A stretch of 19,959 nt of DNA from Bacteroidota bacterium (GTDB taxonomy: Bacteria > Bacteroidota > Rhodothermia > Rhodothermales > UBA10348): assembly GCA_004356385.1 (NCBI GenBank), contig SMXL01000003.1, positions 1 to 19,959 on the forward strand. The letters are read 5' to 3'. Both the position numbers and the translations under genes were made by a program. Shown here in pieces: positions 1 to 7,681 of the stretch; position 1 is the first letter of the stretch; each line of letters starts with the position of its first letter. The notes under the pieces were generated by a model, which saw nothing but the letters and a program-made list of their open reading frames with translations, did not search any database and had not been told where the DNA came from.

Positions 1-273
1 GGTATTTTTTCCGTTGTTACACCGTGGGTTCTCTACTATCCTAACGTGGCTATATACGGTCTTTTTCTGCTTGGTGTCTCAACGGCAATTGCCCGAATTG
101 CTCTCGATAAGCACTGGCCGACCGATGTGATTGCCGGTGCGACTCTCGGAATTTTAACGGGTCGATGGTTAGCAAAGCGCCACAAGGGTGAGGGTTCGAG
201 CCCAGGCTCGAAAATCACGCCAATCGTAGGACCGGAATCTGCGGGAATTAGATTCACATATCGTTTTCGCTGA
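1..273 (+). CDS. PAP2-family phosphatase, C-terminal fragment
   Basis: The reading frame is open from the first base, so the gene starts outside the window and 90 C-terminal residues are visible. Residues 32-42 of the fragment match the third PAP2 phosphatase motif (R-x5-H-x3-D: Arg32, His38, Asp42), followed by a hydrophobic segment (about 43-56) ending in basic residues. In this family the His/Asp take part in removing phosphate from membrane lipids such as phosphatidate, undecaprenyl diphosphate or lipid A; the substrate cannot be told from this piece. The roughly 30-residue tail after the last membrane segment is Gly/Ser/Pro-rich and ends in an alternating aromatic pattern (FTYRFR) reminiscent of a terminal beta strand. 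It converges on the aldo/keto reductase gene with a 15-base gap and no strong terminator. Confidence 0.8.
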   Translation, partial: GIFSVVTPWVLYYPNVAIYGLFLLGVSTAIARIALDKHWPTDVIAGATLGILTGRWLAKRHKGEGSSPGSKITPIVGPESAGIRFTYRFR

Positions 274-288
274 CGACTGAAGTCACAG

Positions 289-1245
289 TTAAAGGGAATC
301 GTAGAAATTCTCCATTCTTTTCCGGAGGCTGGCTTCGGGCAGCTCGCCCCTGGCAGCTGCCAGATTGTCTTCCAGATATTCCATTTTATAGGTCCCTGGG
401 ATCGCGCAGGTTACCGCCGGGTGCGAAACGATGTATTTCAAGAAGAATTGCCCCCAGGTTTCAGCTCCAAACTCAGAGACCCATTCCGGCAGCGGACGAT
501 CGCCAACGGCCTGAAAAAGACGCCCGCGACCGTAGGGTAAGTTGACTAAAACCGCCATCCCTCGGTCTGCGGCGAGGGGCAAGATGCGCTCGGCGGCTGT
601 CCGATTCGCGAGTGAATAGTCCACCTGGATGAAATCAAGTTCCTCCTCTTCCATCATCGCGACGAAATCCGTGTATTGGCGATCCCTTGAAGTGGTTACA
701 CCGATGTATCGGAACCGCCCTTCGGCCCTCCACTCGCGCATGACCGGTAGCATCTCCTTGGTACCCAAAAGGTTGTGAACCTGCATGAGATCGATGACAT
801 CTATTTTCAGTTTCCTGAATGAGGCTTCCATTTCTGCAATGCCTTCCTCGACATTGGTTTTCCCGACCTTTGTCGCGAGGAACAGCTTATCTCGGTTTCC
901 AACTTCAGCGACTAGATCTCCGACCAGGCTTTCGGATACTCCTCGACCGTAGGCGGCCGCCGTATCAATGAGCGCGCCCCCCAGACGGGTGAGCTGTTCA
1001 ATGACCTCACGTCGCACGATCATTTCTTCGTCGGTGACCTGCGCATCGAAATATCGGGCCGTACCGATTCCTATGACAGGAATCAATTCACCAGACGAGG
1101 GAATCGGTTTGGAGATGAGGTCGGCTATCGTGAGATCGGCAGTTCCGGCGAATGCTGGAACGCGACCAAAGGCCAGCCCGGCGCCTGCAACGGCGCCCAC
1201 TTTGAGTGCTTCGCGTCTCGTCATGCCTGATTTCAAGAATTTCAT
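289..1245 (-). CDS. Tat-exported aldo/keto reductase
   Basis: A 318-residue protein of the aldo/keto reductase superfamily, NAD(P)H-dependent enzymes that reduce aldehydes and ketones. The catalytic tetrad is visible as Asp94 and Tyr99 (IDTAAAYG), Lys126 (LATKVGK) and His157 (MQVHN). The N-terminus carries a twin-arginine signal (Arg10-Arg11 in MTRREALK, hydrophobic stretch 17-28, likely cleavage after AFA near residue 33), so it is probably folded with cofactor and exported to the periplasm, which is less usual for this family. The ATG at 1245 precedes the signal by 7 residues; an internal ATG at residue 8 would also keep the Tat motif. It lies 11 bases downstream of the membrane carrier gene on the same strand, so the two probably share a transcript. 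Substrate is unknown. Confidence 0.88.
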   Translation of the reverse strand: MKFLKSGMTRREALKVGAVAGAGLAFGRVPAFAGTADLTIADLISKPIPSSGELIPVIGIGTARYFDAQVTDEEMIVRREVIEQLTRLGGALIDTAAAYGRGVSESLVGDLVAEVGNRDKLFLATKVGKTNVEEGIAEMEASFRKLKIDVIDLMQVHNLLGTKEMLPVMREWRAEGRFRYIGVTTSRDRQYTDFVAMMEEEELDFIQVDYSLANRTAAERILPLAADRGMAVLVNLPYGRGRLFQAVGDRPLPEWVSEFGAETWGQFFLKYIVSHPAVTCAIPGTYKMEYLEDNLAAARGELPEASLRKRMENFYDSL

Positions 1246-1256
1246 TTTAACCGTCT

Positions 1257-2579
1257 CTACACGTGTTCTTGATCCGCTGTTTTTGCGACCGCCGTGAGTT
1301 CTAGATTCTTCTTACCCAATTTGTAGGAAACCCACGCCCAAATTCCTGCAATCGGAACGGCCACGAAAGCGACTCCTGCCAGCGAGACGCCTATCGCACG
1401 AAGCCCCGTGTAGGCCCAACCGCTAACAGCATCACCACCCCGATAGACCACGGTGTCGACAAAATTCTTTGCTTTGTATTTCTCTTCTTTCCCGAGGATC
1501 ACATACAGCATTTCCCGGGCCGGCTTCATGAGGCTGAAGTTTCCAGCACGTCGTAACACCTGCATGACAATCAGAACTCCGAAAATCGGCGCAAACCCCA
1601 AAACCAGGAAGCCCATTGCCACGCCTATCGGAACGATCGCCAACGCCCATGCCAACCCAAGTCGTTCGACAATACGAGCAGTAAAAAACACCTGGACGAG
1701 AATGGTGATGGCGTTGGTAGAAAAATCGATTCCGGCAAACAGAGCGATTCTATCGTCTGGATCTGAAAAAGTGTCTCTCACAATTTCAGCCTGCTCGAAA
1801 TAGAGGAAGGTTGCAAGCGTAGAGTAAAGAAGAATGAGCGCACCGATGCCCATCAGGTAGGGGGACTTTAGAACGAGTGGGATGCCGGCAAAAATGCTTC
1901 CTCCCATGGGCCGTGCAGATTCGGCCTCTTTTTTCGGATCCCGATCGATGCCCGATTTCGTCGTCCATTTTGCCAGTCCTCGAATACAAAGCACCGGTAA
2001 ACAGAGTAACCCAGCGGCAATCAGAAGCAGGCCATTCGCGCCGATGATTCCGACAAGACCTGCAGTCAGGATGGGACCGGTTAGAGCCCCAATCGTGCCT
2101 CCGGCGGCTATAAATCCAAACAGTCGCTTCGCTTGTGGATCGCTGAAAATATCGGCCATGAAACTCCAGAAGACCGACACCACAAACAGGTTGAAAACGC
2201 TGAGCCAGATGAAGAACGCCCGTGCTACATACGCGTGCCTGATGTCCGATGTAAACAGCGTATAGAAAATCAGAATGTTCGCAATAAAGAAGTAGTAGAC
2301 GTAAGGAAGGAACTGCTTTCGTGAATATCGGGCGGTCACCCATCCGAAAAGCGGAACCAGCGTAAGCATCGCTACCAGCGTCCCCGTGAAGAGCCATTGA
2401 AGGTTTTCCACGCCTCCTGCAATCCCCATTTCCTCACGAATCGGGCGCAATATGTAGTTCGTGCAGAGGAGCGAAAAGAAATAGACGTAGGCCAAGACGA
2501 CGGCGACGATTTCTGACGTCTCAACCCGGACCCACCGCTCCAGAAATCGTCTAAAATTTGGCTGTTTGGGGCTGTTCAT
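1257..2579 (-). CDS. Multipass membrane carrier, Tlc/NTT (NTP/NDP exchanger)-like MFS protein
   Basis: A 440-residue polytopic inner-membrane protein with about 12 hydrophobic segments. The first helix region (residues about 24-46, YVYFFSLLCTNYILRPIREE) resembles the start of proteins annotated as NTP/NDP exchange transporters, distant relatives of the ATP/ADP translocases (Tlc/NTT) of intracellular bacteria. In free-living Bacteroidota-like bacteria such homologues are common and their substrates are mostly unknown, so nucleotide transport should not be assumed. A basic cytoplasmic loop (about 206-225) separates the two halves, as in MFS carriers. It is the first gene of a probable two-gene unit with the Tat-exported aldo/keto reductase 11 bases downstream. 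A candidate promoter lies about 60 bases upstream. A plain MFS permease remains possible. Confidence 0.7.
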   Translation of the reverse strand: MNSPKQPNFRRFLERWVRVETSEIVAVVLAYVYFFSLLCTNYILRPIREEMGIAGGVENLQWLFTGTLVAMLTLVPLFGWVTARYSRKQFLPYVYYFFIANILIFYTLFTSDIRHAYVARAFFIWLSVFNLFVVSVFWSFMADIFSDPQAKRLFGFIAAGGTIGALTGPILTAGLVGIIGANGLLLIAAGLLCLPVLCIRGLAKWTTKSGIDRDPKKEAESARPMGGSIFAGIPLVLKSPYLMGIGALILLYSTLATFLYFEQAEIVRDTFSDPDDRIALFAGIDFSTNAITILVQVFFTARIVERLGLAWALAIVPIGVAMGFLVLGFAPIFGVLIVMQVLRRAGNFSLMKPAREMLYVILGKEEKYKAKNFVDTVVYRGGDAVSGWAYTGLRAIGVSLAGVAFVAVPIAGIWAWVSYKLGKKNLELTAVAKTADQEHV

Positions 2580-2601
2580 TGAAAAAGCGGGTGGTTTTTT
2601 G

Positions 2602-2624
2602 ATCGGTTAGAACTTCGGACCGAT
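2602..2624. promoter_or_regulatory. Inverted repeat in the carrier gene leader
   Basis: ATCGGT (2602-2607) and ACCGAT (2619-2624) form a perfect 6-base inverted repeat around an 11-base centre. It lies between the candidate promoter and the start codon of the membrane carrier gene, so it could be an operator or a small leader hairpin. Six-base dyads occur by chance, so this is tentative. Confidence 0.2.
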
Positions 2625-2638
2625 TTGTGCGGAAGACC

Positions 2639-2667
2639 AGTATCCGAATCAAATGGCATGATTACAA
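2639..2667 (-). promoter_or_regulatory. Candidate promoter for the carrier/aldo-keto reductase unit
   Basis: Read on the minus strand, TTGTAA (2667-2662) and GATACT (2644-2639) are separated by 17 bases, each matching the sigma70 consensus at four of six positions. The predicted start of transcription would leave a leader of about 50 bases. The match is moderate and Bacteroidota-type promoters can differ from this consensus. Confidence 0.3.
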
Positions 2668-2860
2668 CACCCTCCAGATGGCAGGTTTAAAAACGAGACG
2701 GCGGAAACCATCTTAAAACGATCAGAAAGGCCAATAACTTTTCTATCGCGGCTTCAAGAATCATCAAAAACCGCCGATAACCACATTGTGAGAGCCTTCT
2801 TTCACGAGAGACCACTGCTAACAATCCGTCGAAAAAGACACGCCGAACATTGCACAGAAG

Positions 2861-3397
2861 ATGAAGCTGAAATTCCTCCTGGTCTTTTTATTTCTTTTCC
2901 TGGAAACCGGGTACGTGGCCATGATGATCGTGGACACAGACGACCCCGTCGTTCTCGAAACGGTACTTCAGGTTCCGGTTGTCGGTGAGTGGATCTACGA
3001 GCGACGCATTTCAGAAATTCGATCGAAAGCACAGGAAGGAGACGTTCACGAAATGATGGCCCTGTACTTCAAGGCAGACGAACTCGGAAACGAAAAGGAT
3101 AACGAACTGGCACTGAAACTTCTCTGGAATTCAGGTTCCGCTGCAGCGCAGGTGTTTCTTTTTGAAGAGGCCGGTGGAGATCTCAAAAAGGTTCAAACGA
3201 AAGAATTTATGTTGCTGGTCGCACGTGCGATGCGGGAAAACGTAAGGCCTTATTTATTGAAAGGCGACATCAACCTAGCGTATACACAGCAGTCGCGCCG
3301 ATATGCATTCGCCATCAGGGAGTTGGAGGGGAAAGCAGCCAAAGGTGACGCAGACGCACTTTGGGTCATCCGGAAATTATATTCCGACGAGAGCTGA
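2861..3397 (+). CDS. Membrane-anchored or secreted Sel1-like protein of unknown function
   Basis: A 178-residue protein I do not recognise by name. Residues 3-24 are strongly hydrophobic (a signal anchor or signal peptide), leaving a soluble, charged, helical domain probably in the periplasm. Two stretches look like degenerate Sel1/TPR-type helical repeats: about 54-98 (KAQEGD, then a pair of alanine-rich helices ending SGSAAAQ) and about 156-174 (GKAAKGDADALWVIRKLY), the second with the spacing and small-residue pattern of a Sel1 unit. Such repeats usually mediate protein contacts. It stands alone between a divergent membrane carrier gene and the convergent preA gene (10 bases apart). Start: the ATG at 2861 directly precedes the hydrophobic segment; no strong ribosome binding site is seen. 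Confidence 0.7.
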   Translation: MKLKFLLVFLFLFLETGYVAMMIVDTDDPVVLETVLQVPVVGEWIYERRISEIRSKAQEGDVHEMMALYFKADELGNEKDNELALKLLWNSGSAAAQVFLFEEAGGDLKKVQTKEFMLLVARAMRENVRPYLLKGDINLAYTQQSRRYAFAIRELEGKAAKGDADALWVIRKLYSDES

Positions 3398-3407
3398 CCG
3401 TGGTGAA

Positions 3408-4790
3408 TTAAACGTGATCCGGGGGCATGATTGGCTCGATCTCCCCGCTTTGAAGTTTTTCCTGGTACATACGCCACGTCATTGAAGGGATCTTCGACTC
3501 TATCTCAACCATTTCGATACACGAGCTGACGGGACAGACTAGTGAACACAGATTGCACCCGACGCACGTTTCCTGGTTTATTTCAAACAGATTGGCATAA
3601 CCGTCACCGACTCCCGCAAAAACGGTCTTTCCTCCGCTGATTAGAGATGGCATGGACGGGTCCGTGCTCGTGATCGTCGAATCTTCAATCCGGGACATAT
3701 TAATGGACTGATGTGCCCCGTCCTCACAGGCGATATAACACAGGCCGCAGTGAATGCATTTTTCCTGATCGATCTCGGCGACGACTTTGTATCCAAGGTC
3801 CAAATCTGCCCAATCCCCAAATTTGGCAGCGGAAAGACCAACGAAATCGGATGTCTGTGTATAGTTTTTGGAGGCCATCCAAGTCTCCATCCCGCTGATC
3901 AGGTGCTCAACCAGTCGAAAACCATAGTGCATGACAGCGGTGCAAACCTGAACATTTCCGGCTCCGAGAAGCATAAATTCGATCGCATCCTGCCAGGCCT
4001 GCACACCACCTATTCCCGATAGCGGAATATCGACTTCCGGATCGTCTGCAAGCTGCTGCACCATGTTCAGTGCAATCGGTTTGACAGCGGGCCCACAGTA
4101 ACCGCCATGAGATCCCCGACCCGCTACATGAGGTTTGGGGTTGAAGGAATCCAGGTCCACCCCCATGATTGAATTGATTGTATTGATCAGCGACAGCCCA
4201 TCTGCTCCACCCGCGTTCGCAGCGCGGGCGATGAATCGTACGTCCGCGACGTTTGGCGTAAGCTTGATCAACACAGGGGTCCTGGCGACCTCCTTTACCC
4301 ATTCCGTTACCATCTGGGTGTATTCGGGGACTTGTCCAACGGCCGAACCCATGCCACGCTCACTCATTCCGTGCGGGCAGCCAAAATTGAGTTCAAGTCC
4401 GTCGCAGCCTGTGTCTTCGACCCGTTTTACGATGTCGTGCCACGCTTCCTGTGTGGACTCGACCATGAGGGAGACCACCAGCGCATGGTCCGGAAAAGCC
4501 TTCTTCGTGTCGGCAATTTCCTTGAGATTCGTCTCGAGGGTCCGATCGGTGATGAGCTCGATGTTGTTGAAACCCATCATTTTTCGCCCGTCATAATCGA
4601 TGCTTCCGTACCGCGAAGAAACGTTGACGATGGGATCGTGACCCATGGTTTTCCACACGGCTCCACCCCATCCTGCCTCAAAAGCTCGACAAACCTGATA
4701 GGCGGAATTCGTGGGCGGCGCGCTCGCCAACCAGAACGGATTGGGCGACCGAATACCGGCCAACGTCGTTGTTAAATCGGGTTTTAGCAC
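3408..4790 (-). CDS. preA: NAD-dependent dihydropyrimidine dehydrogenase, PreA subunit
   Basis: The 460-residue catalytic subunit that reduces uracil and thymine to the 5,6-dihydro forms with electrons from PreT. Residues 1-330 form an FMN-binding TIM barrel of the dihydroorotate dehydrogenase type (N-terminal SPNPFWLAS near 15-23; GCPHGMSERGMG 137-148; KLTPN 176-180; GGVQAW 261-266). The C-terminal ferredoxin domain has two 4Fe-4S motifs, Cys345/348/351/355 and Cys409/412/415/419. The position matching the mammalian active-site cysteine (GLACGQ) holds Val151 (GSAVGQ), as I recall for E. coli PreA too. The linker between the two cluster motifs is long (53 residues from Cys355 to Cys409 against roughly 25 in E. 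coli). The start is a GTG at 4790, which gives an N-terminus aligning with E. coli PreA; an in-frame stop lies just upstream and no in-frame ATG exists between. It follows preT by 33 bases. Confidence 0.93.
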   Translation of the reverse strand: MLKPDLTTTLAGIRSPNPFWLASAPPTNSAYQVCRAFEAGWGGAVWKTMGHDPIVNVSSRYGSIDYDGRKMMGFNNIELITDRTLETNLKEIADTKKAFPDHALVVSLMVESTQEAWHDIVKRVEDTGCDGLELNFGCPHGMSERGMGSAVGQVPEYTQMVTEWVKEVARTPVLIKLTPNVADVRFIARAANAGGADGLSLINTINSIMGVDLDSFNPKPHVAGRGSHGGYCGPAVKPIALNMVQQLADDPEVDIPLSGIGGVQAWQDAIEFMLLGAGNVQVCTAVMHYGFRLVEHLISGMETWMASKNYTQTSDFVGLSAAKFGDWADLDLGYKVVAEIDQEKCIHCGLCYIACEDGAHQSINMSRIEDSTITSTDPSMPSLISGGKTVFAGVGDGYANLFEINQETCVGCNLCSLVCPVSSCIEMVEIESKIPSMTWRMYQEKLQSGEIEPIMPPDHV

Positions 4791-4823
4791 GGGAGATATA
4801 GCATGGAAATGACCGTCATTTGT

Positions 4824-6155
4824 TTATAGGATTCCCGATCCGCCAAGGTAGATGTCGATTCCAAAAGCAGCAATCTTTCCGTCCTGAACGGCATCCACGA
4901 TCTCTGCACCCTTGCTGGTGCAATCACCACCTGAAAACACCCCGTCGATTCCCGTTGCCCCGGTAGTAGCGTCTACGGTCACTTTCCCAGAGCCCGAGTG
5001 AAGGTTATTCGTTTCAGAAAGAAGTTGCAGATGAGGGACTTGCCCGAGCGATTTGATCGCCATATCGCAGGAAATTTCGAAAGTGCTGTCCGGAATTTTT
5101 TGCAATGTGGCGCCCCGTCCTTCACCGACGAGTTCAAGTCGCTGCAGTCGAAGGCCACTCAACTCGCCGCTCGTTCCCAAGAATTCGATCGGACTGACGA
5201 GCCAGTTGAACTCGACGCCATCTGCCTTGGCGAGTTCGTATTCATAGGCAAAAGCCGACATTTCAACGGCCGTCCGGCGGTAAAATATTCTTACGGTATC
5301 AGCGCCCAGGCGAACCGCTTCGGTCGCGACGTCAATCGCAGTATTTCCAGCTCCGATCACGACCACGTTCTGACCCACTTCGCAGTCTTCAAAAGGGCCG
5401 GTATGGGTTTGTGAGATAAAATCGAGTGCTTCCGCAACGCCATGAAGATCTTCTCCCGGAATCTCCAAACGGGCTGTCGGGCCGAGTCCGATTCCCAGGA
5501 AGACCGCGTCATAAGAGGATCGAAGTTCTTCCAGCCGCGCGCCATCAATGTACTCTCCGAGTCGAATTTCAATACCCATCGCCCGGATGGAATCGATTTC
5601 GGAGAGCGACATTTCAGTGGTGATCTTATACGCAGCAATTCCGAGCGTATTGAGTCCGCCAGGGATTTCGGAGGCTTCGAAAACCGTGACCGTGTGTCCG
5701 AATCGGCGAAGCGTAAATGCGCAAGAAAGACCCGCAGGCCCCGATCCTACCACGGCGATGGTTTTTCCTGTATCTGCTCCAGGCGAAAAAGAAGGCGGCG
5801 CCGCATCCGTCGCGAATCGCTGAAGACGACCGATCTGAACCGGTTCATTCAATAGTGTGTTATCCACGCAGGCGCCCTCACACAAGACCTCCGTCGGACA
5901 GGCCCGAGCGCAAGAACCCCCGAATATATTCTCCGAGAAAATGGTTTCAGCAGCTCCGGTCGAATTGTCGTGCAGGATTTGACGAATGAAGCGTGGAACG
6001 TCAATGTGTGTCGGACACGCCCGTGTACAAGGCGCGTCGTAGCAAAAAAGGCACCGGGACGATTCTACGACCGCTTCATCCCTGGAGAAGGCAGGGTGAA
6101 GGTCTGCGAAATTTTCTGCCAGATGTTCGGGCGAGAGCCGCGTCTTCTGAATCAT
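4824..6155 (-). CDS. preT: NAD-dependent dihydropyrimidine dehydrogenase, PreT subunit
   Basis: A 443-residue flavoprotein of the glutamate-synthase small-subunit type that takes electrons from NAD(P)H and passes them through iron-sulfur clusters to PreA. The N-terminal cysteine-rich domain carries Cys35/38/43/47 and Cys82/86/92/96. An FAD-binding Rossmann motif follows (GSGPAG, 137-142), then the NAD(P)-binding motif (GAGNTA, 268-273) and the C-terminal FAD contact (GGDC, 409-412 region). Length is slightly above the roughly 410 residues of E. coli PreT. The frame is open further upstream to 6314, but those 53 extra codons overlap the preceding dehydrogenase gene and are unlike the family. 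The ATG at 6155 gives the expected N-terminus and leaves a 22-base gap. No clear ribosome binding site is visible. It is the sixth gene of the pyrimidine operon. Confidence 0.93.
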   Translation of the reverse strand: MIQKTRLSPEHLAENFADLHPAFSRDEAVVESSRCLFCYDAPCTRACPTHIDVPRFIRQILHDNSTGAAETIFSENIFGGSCARACPTEVLCEGACVDNTLLNEPVQIGRLQRFATDAAPPSFSPGADTGKTIAVVGSGPAGLSCAFTLRRFGHTVTVFEASEIPGGLNTLGIAAYKITTEMSLSEIDSIRAMGIEIRLGEYIDGARLEELRSSYDAVFLGIGLGPTARLEIPGEDLHGVAEALDFISQTHTGPFEDCEVGQNVVVIGAGNTAIDVATEAVRLGADTVRIFYRRTAVEMSAFAYEYELAKADGVEFNWLVSPIEFLGTSGELSGLRLQRLELVGEGRGATLQKIPDSTFEISCDMAIKSLGQVPHLQLLSETNNLHSGSGKVTVDATTGATGIDGVFSGGDCTSKGAEIVDAVQDGKIAAFGIDIYLGGSGIL

Positions 6156-6177
6156 AGAGAACTGGGTTACACGATGG

Positions 6178-7650
6178 TTATGACATCCAGTTACTTTTAT
6201 CCCGATCCGACCATTTCGTAGTGATCTTCTTCGTTTTCGTCCAGAAATCGATGGCAGAATCCCCAGTAATGTCGCCGCCGCCGAAACTGCTGTCGTTCCA
6301 CCCGCCGAACGCAAACGGTTCGCGCGGAACAGGCACGCCGATATTTACGCCGACCATTCCAGCACTGATCCGGCTTGTGAAATACTGGGCCGTACCGCCG
6401 GAAGACGTATAAATCGCAGCGGCATTCCCGTACGGGTTGGCATTTTCAATTTCGATGGCCTCGTCCAAGGACTCACAACGAATGACGGTAAGGGTTGGTC
6501 CGAATATCTCGTCGCATGATGCCTCGTGGTCGGGCTTTGCGTAGTCGATGATACAGCCGCCCAGGTAGCGTCCACCCTCTGGAACGTCTTCCGCTACAGC
6601 CTCTCTTCCATCCAGAATGAGTTTGGCACCGCCTTCTTCCGCGCGGTCCAGGTATCCCGTGATCCGCTCATACGCAGATTCATTGATGATCGCTCCGATG
6701 TCTCGACCGGCCACCAGCGCTCCCATCTTTTCGCGAATGAGATCGACAATATGATCCGTTTCACCAACGGCGAGAAGGACACTGGCAGCCATGCATCGCT
6801 GGCCGGCGCACCCCGCAACGGAAGCGACCACATTTGTAGCTGTCATTTCAGGATCGGCGTCTGGAACTACGACAAGGTGGTTCTTGGCTCCACCGAGCGC
6901 GCAGACACGCTTTCCCCGGGCTGTTGCTCGTTTATATACCGCTCGAGCGACCCGCGTGGATCCCACGAATCCTATGGCACGGATTCCCGGATGGTCGCAC
7001 ATGGCCTCGACGATTTCTCGATCCCCGTTGACCACCGAAAAAATTCCATCAGGAAGCCCGGACTCTTTCAGGATGCGTGCAATTTCGATGGCGCTGAGCG
7101 GTGTCTGCTCGGAGGGCTTGAGTACGAACGCATTGCCGAGGGCGATAGACATCGGAATCATCCAAAGGGGAACCATGAAGGGGAAATTGAAAGGTGTAAT
7201 GCCAGCGACAACTCCCAGCGGGTGCCGGCTCGTTTGACAATCCACACCTTTGCTGACTTCTTGAATTCGTCCAGATGCAATCTGAGGAAGGCTGGCTGCG
7301 TACTCAATGCATTCGACGGCACGGAGAACACTTCCTTTCGATTCGTCATGCGTTTTTCCGTTTTCACGCGTAATGACTTCGATCAAGTGCTCCAACTCGT
7401 CTTCTACCCGGGTCTTCATTTTGTAAAAGACCTGGACCCGATCTTTAAGCGGAAGAGCTCCCCATTCTTTTTGTGCTTCGGTTGCTGCGGATACTGCCTG
7501 GTCGAGTACCGCCGCATCTGATAACGGCACCTCCGCGATGACTTCTCCTGTAGCAGGGGCAGTGACGGGCAGGCTTCGCCCGGAAGAAGTCGTTACATGC
7601 TGGCCACCGATTACATTCGGCAGCATCTCGGCGGTTATCGTTTCAGCCAT
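6178..7650 (-). CDS. mmsA: CoA-acylating (methyl)malonate-semialdehyde dehydrogenase
   Basis: A 490-residue aldehyde dehydrogenase that converts malonate or methylmalonate semialdehyde to acetyl-CoA or propionyl-CoA with NAD+ and CoA, releasing CO2. This is the final step after transamination of beta-alanine or 3-aminoisobutyrate. Visible features are the NAD-binding region (ITPFNFP 151-157; LKPSEQTP 177-184; FVGST 228-232) and the catalytic Cys286 in GCAGQRC. The general-base glutamate found in hydrolytic aldehyde dehydrogenases is missing: the stretch CALGGAKNH (250-258) has no Glu before GG, as expected for the CoA-dependent MMSDH family (ALDH6A1 in mammals). The ATG at 7650 lacks a strong ribosome binding site and follows dihydropyrimidinase by 31 bases. 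Valine catabolism is the other usual role of this family, but no valine genes are nearby. Confidence 0.93.
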   Translation of the reverse strand: MAETITAEMLPNVIGGQHVTTSSGRSLPVTAPATGEVIAEVPLSDAAVLDQAVSAATEAQKEWGALPLKDRVQVFYKMKTRVEDELEHLIEVITRENGKTHDESKGSVLRAVECIEYAASLPQIASGRIQEVSKGVDCQTSRHPLGVVAGITPFNFPFMVPLWMIPMSIALGNAFVLKPSEQTPLSAIEIARILKESGLPDGIFSVVNGDREIVEAMCDHPGIRAIGFVGSTRVARAVYKRATARGKRVCALGGAKNHLVVVPDADPEMTATNVVASVAGCAGQRCMAASVLLAVGETDHIVDLIREKMGALVAGRDIGAIINESAYERITGYLDRAEEGGAKLILDGREAVAEDVPEGGRYLGGCIIDYAKPDHEASCDEIFGPTLTVIRCESLDEAIEIENANPYGNAAAIYTSSGGTAQYFTSRISAGMVGVNIGVPVPREPFAFGGWNDSSFGGGDITGDSAIDFWTKTKKITTKWSDRDKSNWMS

Positions 7651-7681
7651 TGCTACATCGAAATATTATGATTGTGACAAT

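Noticed and set aside
6156..6314. A 53-codon upstream extension of PreT
   Set aside because: It overlaps the end of the dehydrogenase gene in another frame, its composition is unlike PreT, and the ATG at 6155 gives the expected N-terminus.
6526..7521. A 331-codon open frame on the plus strand opposite the semialdehyde dehydrogenase gene
   Set aside because: It lies entirely antisense to a gene with complete catalytic motifs, its translation has no recognisable domain, and long antisense frames are common opposite conserved genes.
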